Source: JAJPXC01 sp964510535
Lineage (GTDB): Bacteria > Bacteroidota > Bacteroidia > Bacteroidales > Muribaculaceae
Length of the DNA stretch: 49,050 bases
Reading direction: 5' to 3'
Assembly (NCBI GenBank): GCA_964510535.1
Contig: CAZECG010000018.1
Span: forward strand, 1 to 49,050
The translations under genes were made by a program, and so were the position numbers. This document shows, piece after piece, positions 25,681-33,298 of the stretch. How positions within the stretch are numbered: the stretch's first letter is position 1; every line of letters begins with the position of its first letter. Below the pieces are notes generated by a model. It worked only from the letters and a program-made list of their open reading frames with translations, was not told the DNA's origin and ran no database searches.

Positions 25681-27417
25681 GTGTTAGCTTTGCAATATGG
25701 TGTATTTTGGAAAGAAATCACAGAAACTTCAATCGTTTATTATCTGATTGCCGCCTTGGGCGACGTTGCGCTAATATTACTGCCATATTGGTTTTTAAAA
25801 GGGAAATGGAGAGCCTCTATTTGGATTCCTATCATTGGATTTAACATATACTGGATAGGCAATGTCATTTATTTCCGCACTTACTCCGATTTAATCCCGC
25901 TTTCATCCCTATTATTAGTCGACAATGTGGATGGGGTTGTGGCTGATAGCATAAAAAACTCCTTTAAAATCAAAGATAGCGTCTATCCTTTGGGCGTTCT
26001 TATACTTGCAGTTTTATGGCATAAAACCCGCAGGGATGTATTCCAAGCCCGTATGCCTCGTTCTTTAAAAATTTGGGCGATTATCATCACTTTAATATGG
26101 AACTTGCTCACTCATATTTACCGAGAATGGGACTATTATATCGGGTATCAATTGGTGCAGCCCACAGAACAAAAGAACCTCACTAAACCCCAACTCATAC
26201 TAAAATCCTACACCAATAGTTGGGGAGGATTTGATGGATTAGTGGCTAAAAAGTGGGGATTATATACATTCGGAGCTGTTCCCCATCTAATTATCAGTAT
26301 GGCTCACGAACTAAGAATGCCCCAGCCAATAACCGAAGAAGAAAAATCAAAAATCAATCTGATTATATCACAAAACAGCGATACTCCAACCGCAACACTC
26401 TCAAACGGTTTTAACAACTCAGATAAAAACCTCATCATCATAATAGTAGAGTCGTTAAACTCGTGGGTACTGGACATTGAGGTCGACGGCAAAAGCGTAG
26501 TCCCCAATTTAAAGGATTTAATGACATCGGGCGACGCGATTGTCGCTACCGACCTCATCTCGCAAGCCGGCCCCGGGCGCAGCAGCGACGGACAACTCCT
26601 AATCAACACCGGACTGTTACCGCTACGAAATGAGGCCACGGTGTCAAGGCACAGCGGCAACAATTTCCCATCCATCGCCAAAGCTATGGGCAACCGACCG
26701 AAATTTGAAGTAATCTGCGAAGAAAAATCCCTGTGGAAGCATGGTATAACGTCAAAGAAAGAAGGCTATGACCACATCTATGACAGAAATGACGCAAATG
26801 CATTGGGGTTGACATCGGGGCCAGTTGAGGAGACTATGTTCCAACTCGCCGAATCGGTAATTGCCAAAACCGAGCAACCATTTTTCTGCACGTTAATCAC
26901 CCTTGCGATGCATGGGCCATATAATGCGGGACCCAAGTGGAAATCATGGATTTCAGAAGTTGCACCATCCAATAGCCTAACCACTTATCTCGAAGCCACG
27001 CACTATTTCGACACCGAATTGGGAAAATTCATCGACTACCTCAAAGCCAACGGAATATTCGACAACAGCGTCATAGTGATAACATCTGACCACGAATCGG
27101 CAGTTACGGATTACAAAGGCCGTGGTATCGGGACAGTGCCATTCATCGCCATCAACGCCGGACTCGACACCATTATAACACGCCGCGGCGGACAAGTCGA
27201 CATCTACCCGACCATACTGGAGATAACAGGAAACACCGGCTATTGGTGGAAAGGGTTCGGGACAAGCCTCCTTGCAGAGTCAGAACTTGACGGTGCTTTA
27301 GACCGATTCGGTAAAACCTACGGCAACCTCGATGAGCAACAACTTGAGGATTACCGTGACCGATGGTTAGCCTCAGAACTGATTATCCGACACGACTTTT
27401 TCAAAAACAAAGAATAA
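25681..27417 (+). CDS. LTA-synthase/phosphoglycerol-transferase-like membrane sulfatase-fold enzyme (5' end frameshifted)
   Basis: Members of this family transfer phosphoglycerol or phosphoethanolamine to envelope glycans or lipids outside the inner membrane. The open frame from GTG 25681 (578 residues) has several transmembrane segments in the first ~205 residues and an alkaline-phosphatase-fold domain after about 245. The nucleophile segment is GPGRSSDGQ (S301 by alignment with the LtaS catalytic Thr), and TSDHES near the end supplies metal ligands. GTG 25681 falls inside TM1. The same frame runs upstream as NKALILVISTFT without an ATG, back to a stop at 25585. The true start is therefore probably ATG 25571, put out of frame by the nine-C tract. 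The N-terminal part is also AT-richer than the rest. Confidence 0.82.
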   Translation: MLALQYGVFWKEITETSIVYYLIAALGDVALILLPYWFLKGKWRASIWIPIIGFNIYWIGNVIYFRTYSDLIPLSSLLLVDNVDGVVADSIKNSFKIKDSVYPLGVLILAVLWHKTRRDVFQARMPRSLKIWAIIITLIWNLLTHIYREWDYYIGYQLVQPTEQKNLTKPQLILKSYTNSWGGFDGLVAKKWGLYTFGAVPHLIISMAHELRMPQPITEEEKSKINLIISQNSDTPTATLSNGFNNSDKNLIIIIVESLNSWVLDIEVDGKSVVPNLKDLMTSGDAIVATDLISQAGPGRSSDGQLLINTGLLPLRNEATVSRHSGNNFPSIAKAMGNRPKFEVICEEKSLWKHGITSKKEGYDHIYDRNDANALGLTSGPVEETMFQLAESVIAKTEQPFFCTLITLAMHGPYNAGPKWKSWISEVAPSNSLTTYLEATHYFDTELGKFIDYLKANGIFDNSVIVITSDHESAVTDYKGRGIGTVPFIAINAGLDTIITRRGGQVDIYPTILEITGNTGYWWKGFGTSLLAESELDGALDRFGKTYGNLDEQQLEDYRDRWLASELIIRHDFFKNKE

Positions 27418-27439
27418 CTACAATTACACCGACATAACG

Positions 27440-27465
27440 AAAAAAGCCACCTGTGAGGTGGCTTT
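27440..27465. terminator. Bidirectional terminator
   Basis: GCCACCT and AGGTGGC enclose a 3-base loop. A run of A on one side and TTT on the other make it work on both strands, strongest on the minus strand (six T). It lies between convergent genes. Confidence 0.88.
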
Positions 27466-27490
27466 CATCGTTATCGGGAATATTGAAAAA

Positions 27491-28354
27491 TCAATTGTCG
27501 CTGATTATGCCGTCTTCGCTCAGATGCGCCGACAGGTCAAACACCCCGGCGACAGTGAACGAAATATCAAGCCGACTTCCATACACACCCGTGGCGGTCA
27601 AATCAGTCACCTCATATTCCGGGCGCGGTGAACCGTTGGGAGCTATCGGCACCACATTTGTCGCTGAGAGCGTGTAACCCGTAGCGGTCAGCGTAACGGG
27701 CACATCGGGAATCGTCAGGCGTGTCTGCGCCGGCATATTGGCTGCGAACTTTGCGTTGCGGATAATCACATCGGCAGTCATATCAATGCGGTCAAGCAAA
27801 ATTCCGTAGTAAGGTTCCTTGGTTGTGAACACATCCCCGCTACGTTTGGTGGTTACTGAAGTTTCACCAAAAGCCACCATGCTACGCTGTATTACTCTGA
27901 CATCATACTGATTATCGACAGTCATTGTAATCTGGAGAGCGGGTAAGTAGCCGCCGTCGACTTCGCGGTCAAGATATTTGATAGTCAGATTTGTCACTGT
28001 AGCCACCGCATAGCCTGCTGTTCGGGCAGGTGTCTGGGGTATAACTATTGAACGCGCGCCGGTCTTTGTGTCGATTGTCCACTTCTCGCCTGGACAGTCA
28101 ATCCACACCATGACACCGTCACCCAGATTGACAGCATCAATGCCGACACTCGCGTCACCGTTACTGTCAAATTTCAGCCTGATAGAGCAACCATCGTTTA
28201 ATGATACTTCTCCACTTTGAGAGTTGACAGTGTAGACATATGTGTCCTCAGGTTCGAACTCCATACCTAACGTTGTTTCCGGTTCATCTTTGTCACACGA
28301 CGACAATGTCACGGCAATAGCGAAAATCGCTAAAAAGTTAAATAATTTCTTCAT
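27491..28354 (-). CDS. Lipoprotein of unknown function paired with the TonB receptor
   Basis: A 287-residue lipoprotein: signal peptide with lipobox LSSC and lipidated C20, followed by acidic DKDEPE, a common surface-export-type sequence in Bacteroidota lipoproteins. The remainder is predicted beta-rich (many alternating hydrophobic and polar strands, few charged helices). No family was recognised. It starts 9 bases after the TonB-dependent receptor gene and ends at a strong terminator. It is therefore very likely co-expressed and may serve as the receptor's surface or periplasmic partner. It is not a SusD-like protein, which would be larger and helical. Confidence 0.82.
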   Translation of the reverse strand: MKKLFNFLAIFAIAVTLSSCDKDEPETTLGMEFEPEDTYVYTVNSQSGEVSLNDGCSIRLKFDSNGDASVGIDAVNLGDGVMVWIDCPGEKWTIDTKTGARSIVIPQTPARTAGYAVATVTNLTIKYLDREVDGGYLPALQITMTVDNQYDVRVIQRSMVAFGETSVTTKRSGDVFTTKEPYYGILLDRIDMTADVIIRNAKFAANMPAQTRLTIPDVPVTLTATGYTLSATNVVPIAPNGSPRPEYEVTDLTATGVYGSRLDISFTVAGVFDLSAHLSEDGIISDN

Positions 28355-28363
28355 TATGATTTA

Positions 28364-30604
28364 TTATGATGTTTTGAAATTCAATCGCAAAGTCGCCCCC
28401 CATGCGCGTGGGCGGCCGCGTTGCAGGAAACTGTTTCCCATTGACACGAAATAAAACGTGCTATATTTTGTTCCTGTTAGATTTTCGCCCCAAAGGTCAA
28501 GAGCGTAATCCCCTTTATTCAGCTTGACCGACACGCCAAGAAGTCCGTAAAACGGTTGTTTCACCGTGTTAGCCTCATCCCAATAAATATCACCGACACC
28601 GCGAGCGTTAACGGTCAACGACACTTCGTCGAGCCACGAAACGCCCACCGGCTGAGTGTAGGTCACACTGCCAAAAAGCGTATTGGCCGGAGCATAAGGC
28701 ACGCGCTTACCGCTGAAATCTGACTTCCCATTGTTAAATTCGCTGAATTTGGCGTTGGTCAGTCCGTAAGACGCAGTGAAAGCCCATCGGTCAGTAGGCT
28801 GATAAACGGCGGAGGCTTCAAGACCATAACTGCGCGTTTTCCCCGCATTGGTCATGATGCGACCGGTGGTAGTGCCCTCGGGGAACATCGTGAGCTGCTG
28901 ATCCCGACAGTCGATATAAAACAGTGCGGCCGACCCCCTCAACCTGCCTTCATGCGCGGAGAAATGAACCCCCGCTTCCCAATTCCAGCTTTTTTCAGGA
29001 CGATAGCTGACAATCTTATCCGCATCATAGCTCATGGCAAGCCCCATCATGGCCATAACTCGCTGCTGTAGCACGTCGGAAAACATCTGTGTATTATACC
29101 CCCCGGCTTTATATCCTTTGGCCACTGAGAAATAGACATTGTCAGAGGGTGTCGCCCCCCAACGATAGCTGACGGTAAGCCGCGGCAATAGCTGCAAATC
29201 ATGGCGGTGCAGACTTCCGCGGTCGTCAATCGCAACAGGGATGTGACTGAACACCTCCGGGGGATTCACCGTAGCGTCATAGATGGTATAGCCAGCATCG
29301 GCCTTGCTGTGATAGCTGAGCGAAGCCCTCTCATAGTCAAGGCGCAATCCCACCGACGCCGTCAGCCTGTCGATGGTGTAGCTGCTCTGATGATAGATAG
29401 CCGCACCCCATGTCGGCGTTGTAAAATAACTGTCGAGCAGGAATGTGTCATCGTCCCATGCGATGGGATAATACGGACTGTATTTATTGTAATGGCCCGT
29501 TATCAGGTTTTCTATACCTTGCTCGCCAAATGTCACCGGCGCACCCATCGATGAACGCTTGTAGAATCCGAAAGCCCCGGCGGTCCACTCATAGCCGCCG
29601 GCCTTACCTGTCGCGATAAAGTCTTGGGTAAACGCCCACTCATGGCGAGCCTGGGTCAACGTGAAATAGTTCTCGGGACGGAAGTCCTGGTCGAGCGTCA
29701 TATTATCGTTGATATACTGAAAACTCGTTATGCTCGACAAGGTAAACCGCGGCCCCGCCCACTTGACGGTCAGTCCGTCGGTCACGCCCGTGCGGCGATA
29801 AAAGCAGGTATCATTATAGCTTATGTGACCGCTTTCGACCGATTCATAGGGATAGCCGCTCTGACGCGACACACTCACGGCGGCAACATTCTCGACGCTC
29901 ACCACATCCGACGGCCGCCATGCTGTCTTCCATCTGACACTGCCCTGACGCTCCGCACCAACATCAGCTTTATTGTATTCATTTTTGAAAAAGCCGTCGG
30001 TCCGAGTGTAATACCCATTGAGCGACATACCAAGCTCGGGGGTCAACATAGCGTAACCGCCGACAGAAACCTTTGCGGAATTGGCAGAGCCATATTCACC
30101 CATGACTCTGACCCCCTGATATTTGAATGGCGACAAAGTGTAGATACTTATCAACCCGCCCATCGTGTTACGCCCGTAAAGCACACTCTGCGGGCCTCGG
30201 AACACCTCTATGCGGTCAATATCGACTAAATCAAAATCATAATTATCCTTATTCAAGAACGGCACATTGTCGACATTGAGACCCACCGCAGGCTGGTCGA
30301 TGCGCGCGCCTATGCCGCGCACATAAATCGACGATGTCATCCTTGACCCATAATCAGGTATATAAAGATTGGGGGCGATTTCACTCACCTGCTTCATGGT
30401 GACTATATTAAAGCGCGACACCTCATCGGCGGTGACTGTGGTCGAAGCCACCGGCTGCACCGAGAGGCGAGCAGGCTGCTTCAATGCTGTCACCGAGACC
30501 TCACGAAGGGTCAATGTAGAGTCCGCGTCAACGGCCTGCGCCGACGATTGGATTACCGATAATATTGCTAATATTGTGATTGATAGCGGCTTCAAAATCT
30601 TCAT
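28364..30604 (-). CDS. TonB-dependent outer-membrane receptor
   Basis: A 746-residue receptor with a signal peptide (about 1-22) and a short TonB-box region near TLREVSVTAL. The plug domain has 'IYVRGIGARIDQPAVGLNVDN' and 'IDRIEVFRGPQSVLYGRNTMGGLI', and a ~22-strand barrel follows, ending in an aromatic-rich last strand (LRLNFKTS). It lacks the N-terminal carboxypeptidase-like extension of SusC proteins, so it resembles siderophore, cobalamin or small-ligand receptors. The substrate is unknown. It is the first gene of a two-gene operon with the lipoprotein. Confidence 0.92.
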   Translation of the reverse strand: MKILKPLSITILAILSVIQSSAQAVDADSTLTLREVSVTALKQPARLSVQPVASTTVTADEVSRFNIVTMKQVSEIAPNLYIPDYGSRMTSSIYVRGIGARIDQPAVGLNVDNVPFLNKDNYDFDLVDIDRIEVFRGPQSVLYGRNTMGGLISIYTLSPFKYQGVRVMGEYGSANSAKVSVGGYAMLTPELGMSLNGYYTRTDGFFKNEYNKADVGAERQGSVRWKTAWRPSDVVSVENVAAVSVSRQSGYPYESVESGHISYNDTCFYRRTGVTDGLTVKWAGPRFTLSSITSFQYINDNMTLDQDFRPENYFTLTQARHEWAFTQDFIATGKAGGYEWTAGAFGFYKRSSMGAPVTFGEQGIENLITGHYNKYSPYYPIAWDDDTFLLDSYFTTPTWGAAIYHQSSYTIDRLTASVGLRLDYERASLSYHSKADAGYTIYDATVNPPEVFSHIPVAIDDRGSLHRHDLQLLPRLTVSYRWGATPSDNVYFSVAKGYKAGGYNTQMFSDVLQQRVMAMMGLAMSYDADKIVSYRPEKSWNWEAGVHFSAHEGRLRGSAALFYIDCRDQQLTMFPEGTTTGRIMTNAGKTRSYGLEASAVYQPTDRWAFTASYGLTNAKFSEFNNGKSDFSGKRVPYAPANTLFGSVTYTQPVGVSWLDEVSLTVNARGVGDIYWDEANTVKQPFYGLLGVSVKLNKGDYALDLWGENLTGTKYSTFYFVSMGNSFLQRGRPRAWGATLRLNFKTS

Positions 30605-30617
30605 TTCTTTTCAGCCG

Positions 30618-30648
30618 CGAAGTTACCCACTCCCCGCCAATTCCACAA
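30618..30648 (-). promoter_or_regulatory. Promoter of the TonB receptor/lipoprotein operon
   Basis: On the minus strand TTG at 30648-30646 and TAACTTCG at 30625-30618 are separated by 20 bases, one mismatch from consensus. An AATCAC/GTGATT inverted repeat at about 30648-30668 overlaps the -33 element and could be an operator; this is speculative. Confidence 0.5.
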
Positions 30649-30668
30649 TCACTAAAAATAGTGATTTT

Positions 30669-31478
30669 TTAGAAGAACATCAGTGAGCCGGCCATGACCG
30701 CCATACCCGCAATCACCCCGATAATCGCCATGTGATGATGGCCATATCGTTCCGACCCCGGCAAAAGTTCGTCAAACGAGATATAAACCATGATACCCGC
30801 CACTGCCGCCAAGACCAAGGCAGAGAGGGTCGGTGTCCAAAAAGGCAACAGAAACGCCAGCCCAAACAGCGCCCCAAGCGGCTCAGCGACACCACTAATC
30901 AGAGAATAGCGCAACGCCTTTTGACGATTCCCGGTGGCATAATAAATCGGGACTGATACCGCTATCCCCTCCGGGATATTGTGGATAGCTATGGCGACGA
31001 CAATCGGTATGGCAACGTCAAGCCCCTCAAGAGCCGAAACGAATGTGGCCATCCCCTCGGGGAAATTATGTATCCCTATCGCAAGAGCGAGCATACACCC
31101 CGTGCGCTTGAGGTGGTGATTAGACCCCAACGGTGCCTGCATTTCTGATATTGTATGCGCCTCATGGGGGTTTTCATCCTCCGGGACAAGATAGTCAATC
31201 AATGCGATAAGCGCAATCCCTCCGAAAAATGCCGATAACACATAAAGTTCGCCCAACCGGCCATCATACAAACTTTCGATTTTTGCCATGGCATCCGGCA
31301 AAAGCTCCATAAATGAGACATATACCATCACTCCCGCCGACAGGCCGAGCGAGCACGACAAGAAACGCGTACTGGTGCGTTTTGACACGAACGCTATCAG
31401 ACTGCCAACCGCGGTCGACATACCGGCAAGAAGTGTCAGCCCCAAGGCTATGACTACTGTTGATTGGGTCAATTCCAT
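30669..31478 (-). CDS. zupT: ZIP family metal transporter ZupT
   Basis: An inner-membrane divalent-cation importer (Zn, and often Fe, Mn or Co) of 269 residues with eight predicted transmembrane helices. The two signature helices are visible: HNFPEGMATF in TM4 and HNIPEGIAVS in TM5, whose His, Asn and Glu form the binuclear metal site. A short His-containing loop (SNHHLKRTG) precedes TM4. The length is normal for ZupT. It is divergent from the ECF sigma factor gene and upstream of the TonB receptor, with about 60 bases between them. Co-regulation with metal supply is possible but not shown. Confidence 0.92.
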   Translation of the reverse strand: MELTQSTVVIALGLTLLAGMSTAVGSLIAFVSKRTSTRFLSCSLGLSAGVMVYVSFMELLPDAMAKIESLYDGRLGELYVLSAFFGGIALIALIDYLVPEDENPHEAHTISEMQAPLGSNHHLKRTGCMLALAIGIHNFPEGMATFVSALEGLDVAIPIVVAIAIHNIPEGIAVSVPIYYATGNRQKALRYSLISGVAEPLGALFGLAFLLPFWTPTLSALVLAAVAGIMVYISFDELLPGSERYGHHHMAIIGVIAGMAVMAGSLMFF

Positions 31479-31488
31479 AATTCAAAAA

Positions 31489-31496
31489 CAAATTTA
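31489..31496 (-). promoter_or_regulatory. -7 box of zupT
   Basis: The minus strand reads TAAATTTG, an exact -7 match, 10 bases before the start codon. No clear TTG lies at the usual spacing. The leader would be very short. Confidence 0.45.
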
Positions 31497-31505
31497 GTCA
31501 CAAAA

Positions 31506-31538
31506 TTGATTCCGACTGAAAAAAAAATAATAAATTTA
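31506..31538 (+). promoter_or_regulatory. Possible promoter of the ECF sigma operon
   Basis: TTG at 31506-31508 and TAAATTTA at 31531-31538 are separated by 22 bases, one mismatch in the -7 box. It partly faces the zupT promoter region. Confidence 0.35.
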
Positions 31539-31572
31539 CACCGCATTACTTTATAACGCCACACCTTTTCAC

Positions 31573-32133
31573 ATGAATAGAGAAACGCCTAAAGAAGATC
31601 CGGAACTCGTTGACAGGCTCAGAGACCCGTCAACCACCCGCTCTGCGTTTGGTGAAGTGATTCGACGTTATTCCGAGCCGCTCTACTGGCAGATTCGACG
31701 CATGGTAAACAACCATGACGATGCCAACGATTTGCTGCAAAACGTGTTTATGAAAGCTTGGATGTCCATCGGTAATTTCAGAGGCGACGCCAAATTGACA
31801 ACGTGGCTCTATAAGATAGCGATAAATGAAAGCGTTACATTCCTCGCCCGGGAACGAAAAAGGCTAAACCTGTCGCTCGATGACGAGGAATCACACATTG
31901 TTCGCCAAATTGAAGCCGACACCAACATCGACGGTGACGCGCTCGCACTTAAACTGCGAAAGGCGATAGCAGCGTTACCCGAAAAACAGAGGCTGGTTTT
32001 CAATATGCGCTACTACGACGACATTAAATACGAGGATATGTCTGAAATTCTCGGAACATCGGTCGGCGCACTGAAAGCCTCATATCATCTCGCCGCTAAA
32101 AAAATAACGCAATATTTTGAAGACAATGATTAA
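31573..32133 (+). CDS. ECF-type RNA polymerase sigma factor
   Basis: A 186-residue alternative sigma factor. Region 2 is at about residues 25-95 (YSEPLYWQIRRMV, DANDLLQNVFMKAW, KLTTWLYKIAINES) and region 4 at about 130-183 (ALPEKQRLVFNMRYYDDIKYEDMSEIL, with the helix-turn-helix GTSVGALKASYHLAAKKI). Region 3 is absent, as in all ECF factors. The two genes downstream encode a small membrane protein and a secreted Spy-like protein, a layout often seen for envelope-stress sigma modules in Bacteroidota. Its targets are unknown. Confidence 0.93.
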   Translation: MNRETPKEDPELVDRLRDPSTTRSAFGEVIRRYSEPLYWQIRRMVNNHDDANDLLQNVFMKAWMSIGNFRGDAKLTTWLYKIAINESVTFLARERKRLNLSLDDEESHIVRQIEADTNIDGDALALKLRKAIAALPEKQRLVFNMRYYDDIKYEDMSEILGTSVGALKASYHLAAKKITQYFEDND

Positions 32134-32178
32134 ACTTTCGACCGCGAATCAAGTCACAGAATATAAACAGCGATAGTT

Positions 32179-32610
32179 ATGAAGAACGACAATGACATAT
32201 TATCTACAATAAATCGTCGCTCAGGGATGACCGTCCCGGAAGGATACTTCGATGACTTCGCATCCCGAATGATGAAACAGTTGCCGGAACAACACTCCAT
32301 CGACCCCGGCACTGACACAGCCAAGCCGTCTTTATGGTTCAGAATAAGGCCATATGTATATATGGCCGCCATGTTTGCCGGAATTTGGTGTATGCTAAAC
32401 ATATTCAAAGCTTTAGGGTCAGGCTCAACTGACTTGACCGTTGACAACAACCCCGTGGTGGCACGCGCATTGAGCAACGACTCTTTTGTCGATGAATACT
32501 ATCTCTACGACCTTGACGACAACGAGATTCTCGAAGATATGTACGACATGGGACTGTCGCCCGATGAAATCACCGACACCACCGACGAGAACCCTTCTTC
32601 ATCCATTTAA
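32179..32610 (+). CDS. Small single-pass membrane protein, possible anti-sigma factor
   Basis: A 143-residue protein of unrecognised family. The N-terminal part carries the motif VPEGYFDDFASRMMKQLPE, frequent in proteins encoded after ECF sigma genes in Bacteroidota. One transmembrane helix follows (about 56-76), then a highly acidic C-terminal tail (repeated D and E with Tyr and Leu). The topology of a short cytoplasmic region and one helix would suit an anti-sigma factor, but no zinc-binding anti-sigma motif is visible. It lies 45 bases after the sigma gene and 4 bases before the next gene's likely start. Confidence 0.75.
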   Translation: MKNDNDILSTINRRSGMTVPEGYFDDFASRMMKQLPEQHSIDPGTDTAKPSLWFRIRPYVYMAAMFAGIWCMLNIFKALGSGSTDLTVDNNPVVARALSNDSFVDEYYLYDLDDNEILEDMYDMGLSPDEITDTTDENPSSSI

Positions 32611-32614
32611 TCTC

Positions 32615-33103
32615 ATGACAGCGATGAAACATATATCAAATATCTTATTGACTGTCACTCTCCTGTTGAGCGGCTTGACCGTTGCGGCGCAACCCAAAAA
32701 CATCCCCGACAGCGAGCGTCAGAAATGGTTTAAGGAAATTCGCGAATACAAGCATAGTTTTCTCGCCAAAGAGCTTGATTTAAGCCGCGAACAGCAACGC
32801 AAATTTTTCCTCCTCTACGATGAGATGGAAGACCAGACCAATCGCCTGAATCATGAAACCCGCCAACTCGAGGAAAAAGTGGCCAATAGCGAGACCGATG
32901 CCACCGACATCGAATATGAAAAGGCTACCGAAGTGCTCTTTGACCAAAAATGCAAAGAGGGCGAAATCGAAAAAGCCTACTTGATAAAATTCCAATCGAT
33001 ATTGAGTAAAAAACAACTTTTTCAACTCAAAGGCGCAGAGCGAAAATTCACACGCGACATCATGAAACACCATCGTCGCCTACGCTCCGCACAACACAAG
33101 TAG
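32615..33103 (+). CDS. Secreted Spy/CpxP-like helical protein
   Basis: About 163 residues when started at ATG 32615; a start at ATG 32624 is equally good. The frame is open further upstream, but that part only overlaps the previous gene. A signal peptide (ILLTVTLLLSGLTVAAQ) is followed by a charged, all-helical protein. Its LDLSREQQRKFFLLYDEMEDQ motif resembles the LTxxQ repeats of Spy/CpxP chaperones. Similar proteins in Bacteroidota are often annotated as sensors of ECF sigma factors. A role in sensing envelope stress for the sigma factor two genes upstream is inferred from position. Confidence 0.8.
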   Translation: MTAMKHISNILLTVTLLLSGLTVAAQPKNIPDSERQKWFKEIREYKHSFLAKELDLSREQQRKFFLLYDEMEDQTNRLNHETRQLEEKVANSETDATDIEYEKATEVLFDQKCKEGEIEKAYLIKFQSILSKKQLFQLKGAERKFTRDIMKHHRRLRSAQHK

Positions 33104-33236
33104 CAGAAGCGGACACTCAACAAAAGCCGCCTACGCAAAAACAACTCTTTTGCTTTCGACACAATCACCACTCATCTCCTCTCTCTTCCCTATTCCCTTG
33201 CTAAGAACTATTCAATGCTCTGTACCACAACAGGCG

Positions 33237-33272
33237 ACGTTAATGAACCGGCTTCGGCTCATTAACGTTTTG
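33237..33272 (+). terminator. Hairpin with short T run between the sigma operon and the macroglobulin gene
   Basis: ACGTTAATGA-CCG pairs with CGG-TCATTAACGT (one mismatch) around a GCTT loop, followed by TTTG. It lies 27 bases before the macroglobulin start codon, so it either ends the sigma operon or sits in the leader of the next gene. Confidence 0.65.
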
Positions 33273-33298
33273 TAATAATTAACAATGACATTATTTTG

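Noticed and set aside
32486..32614. Extended N-terminus for the Spy-like protein
   Set aside because: This part overlaps the previous gene in another frame and precedes a perfect signal peptide; a start at 32615 or 32624 is far more likely.
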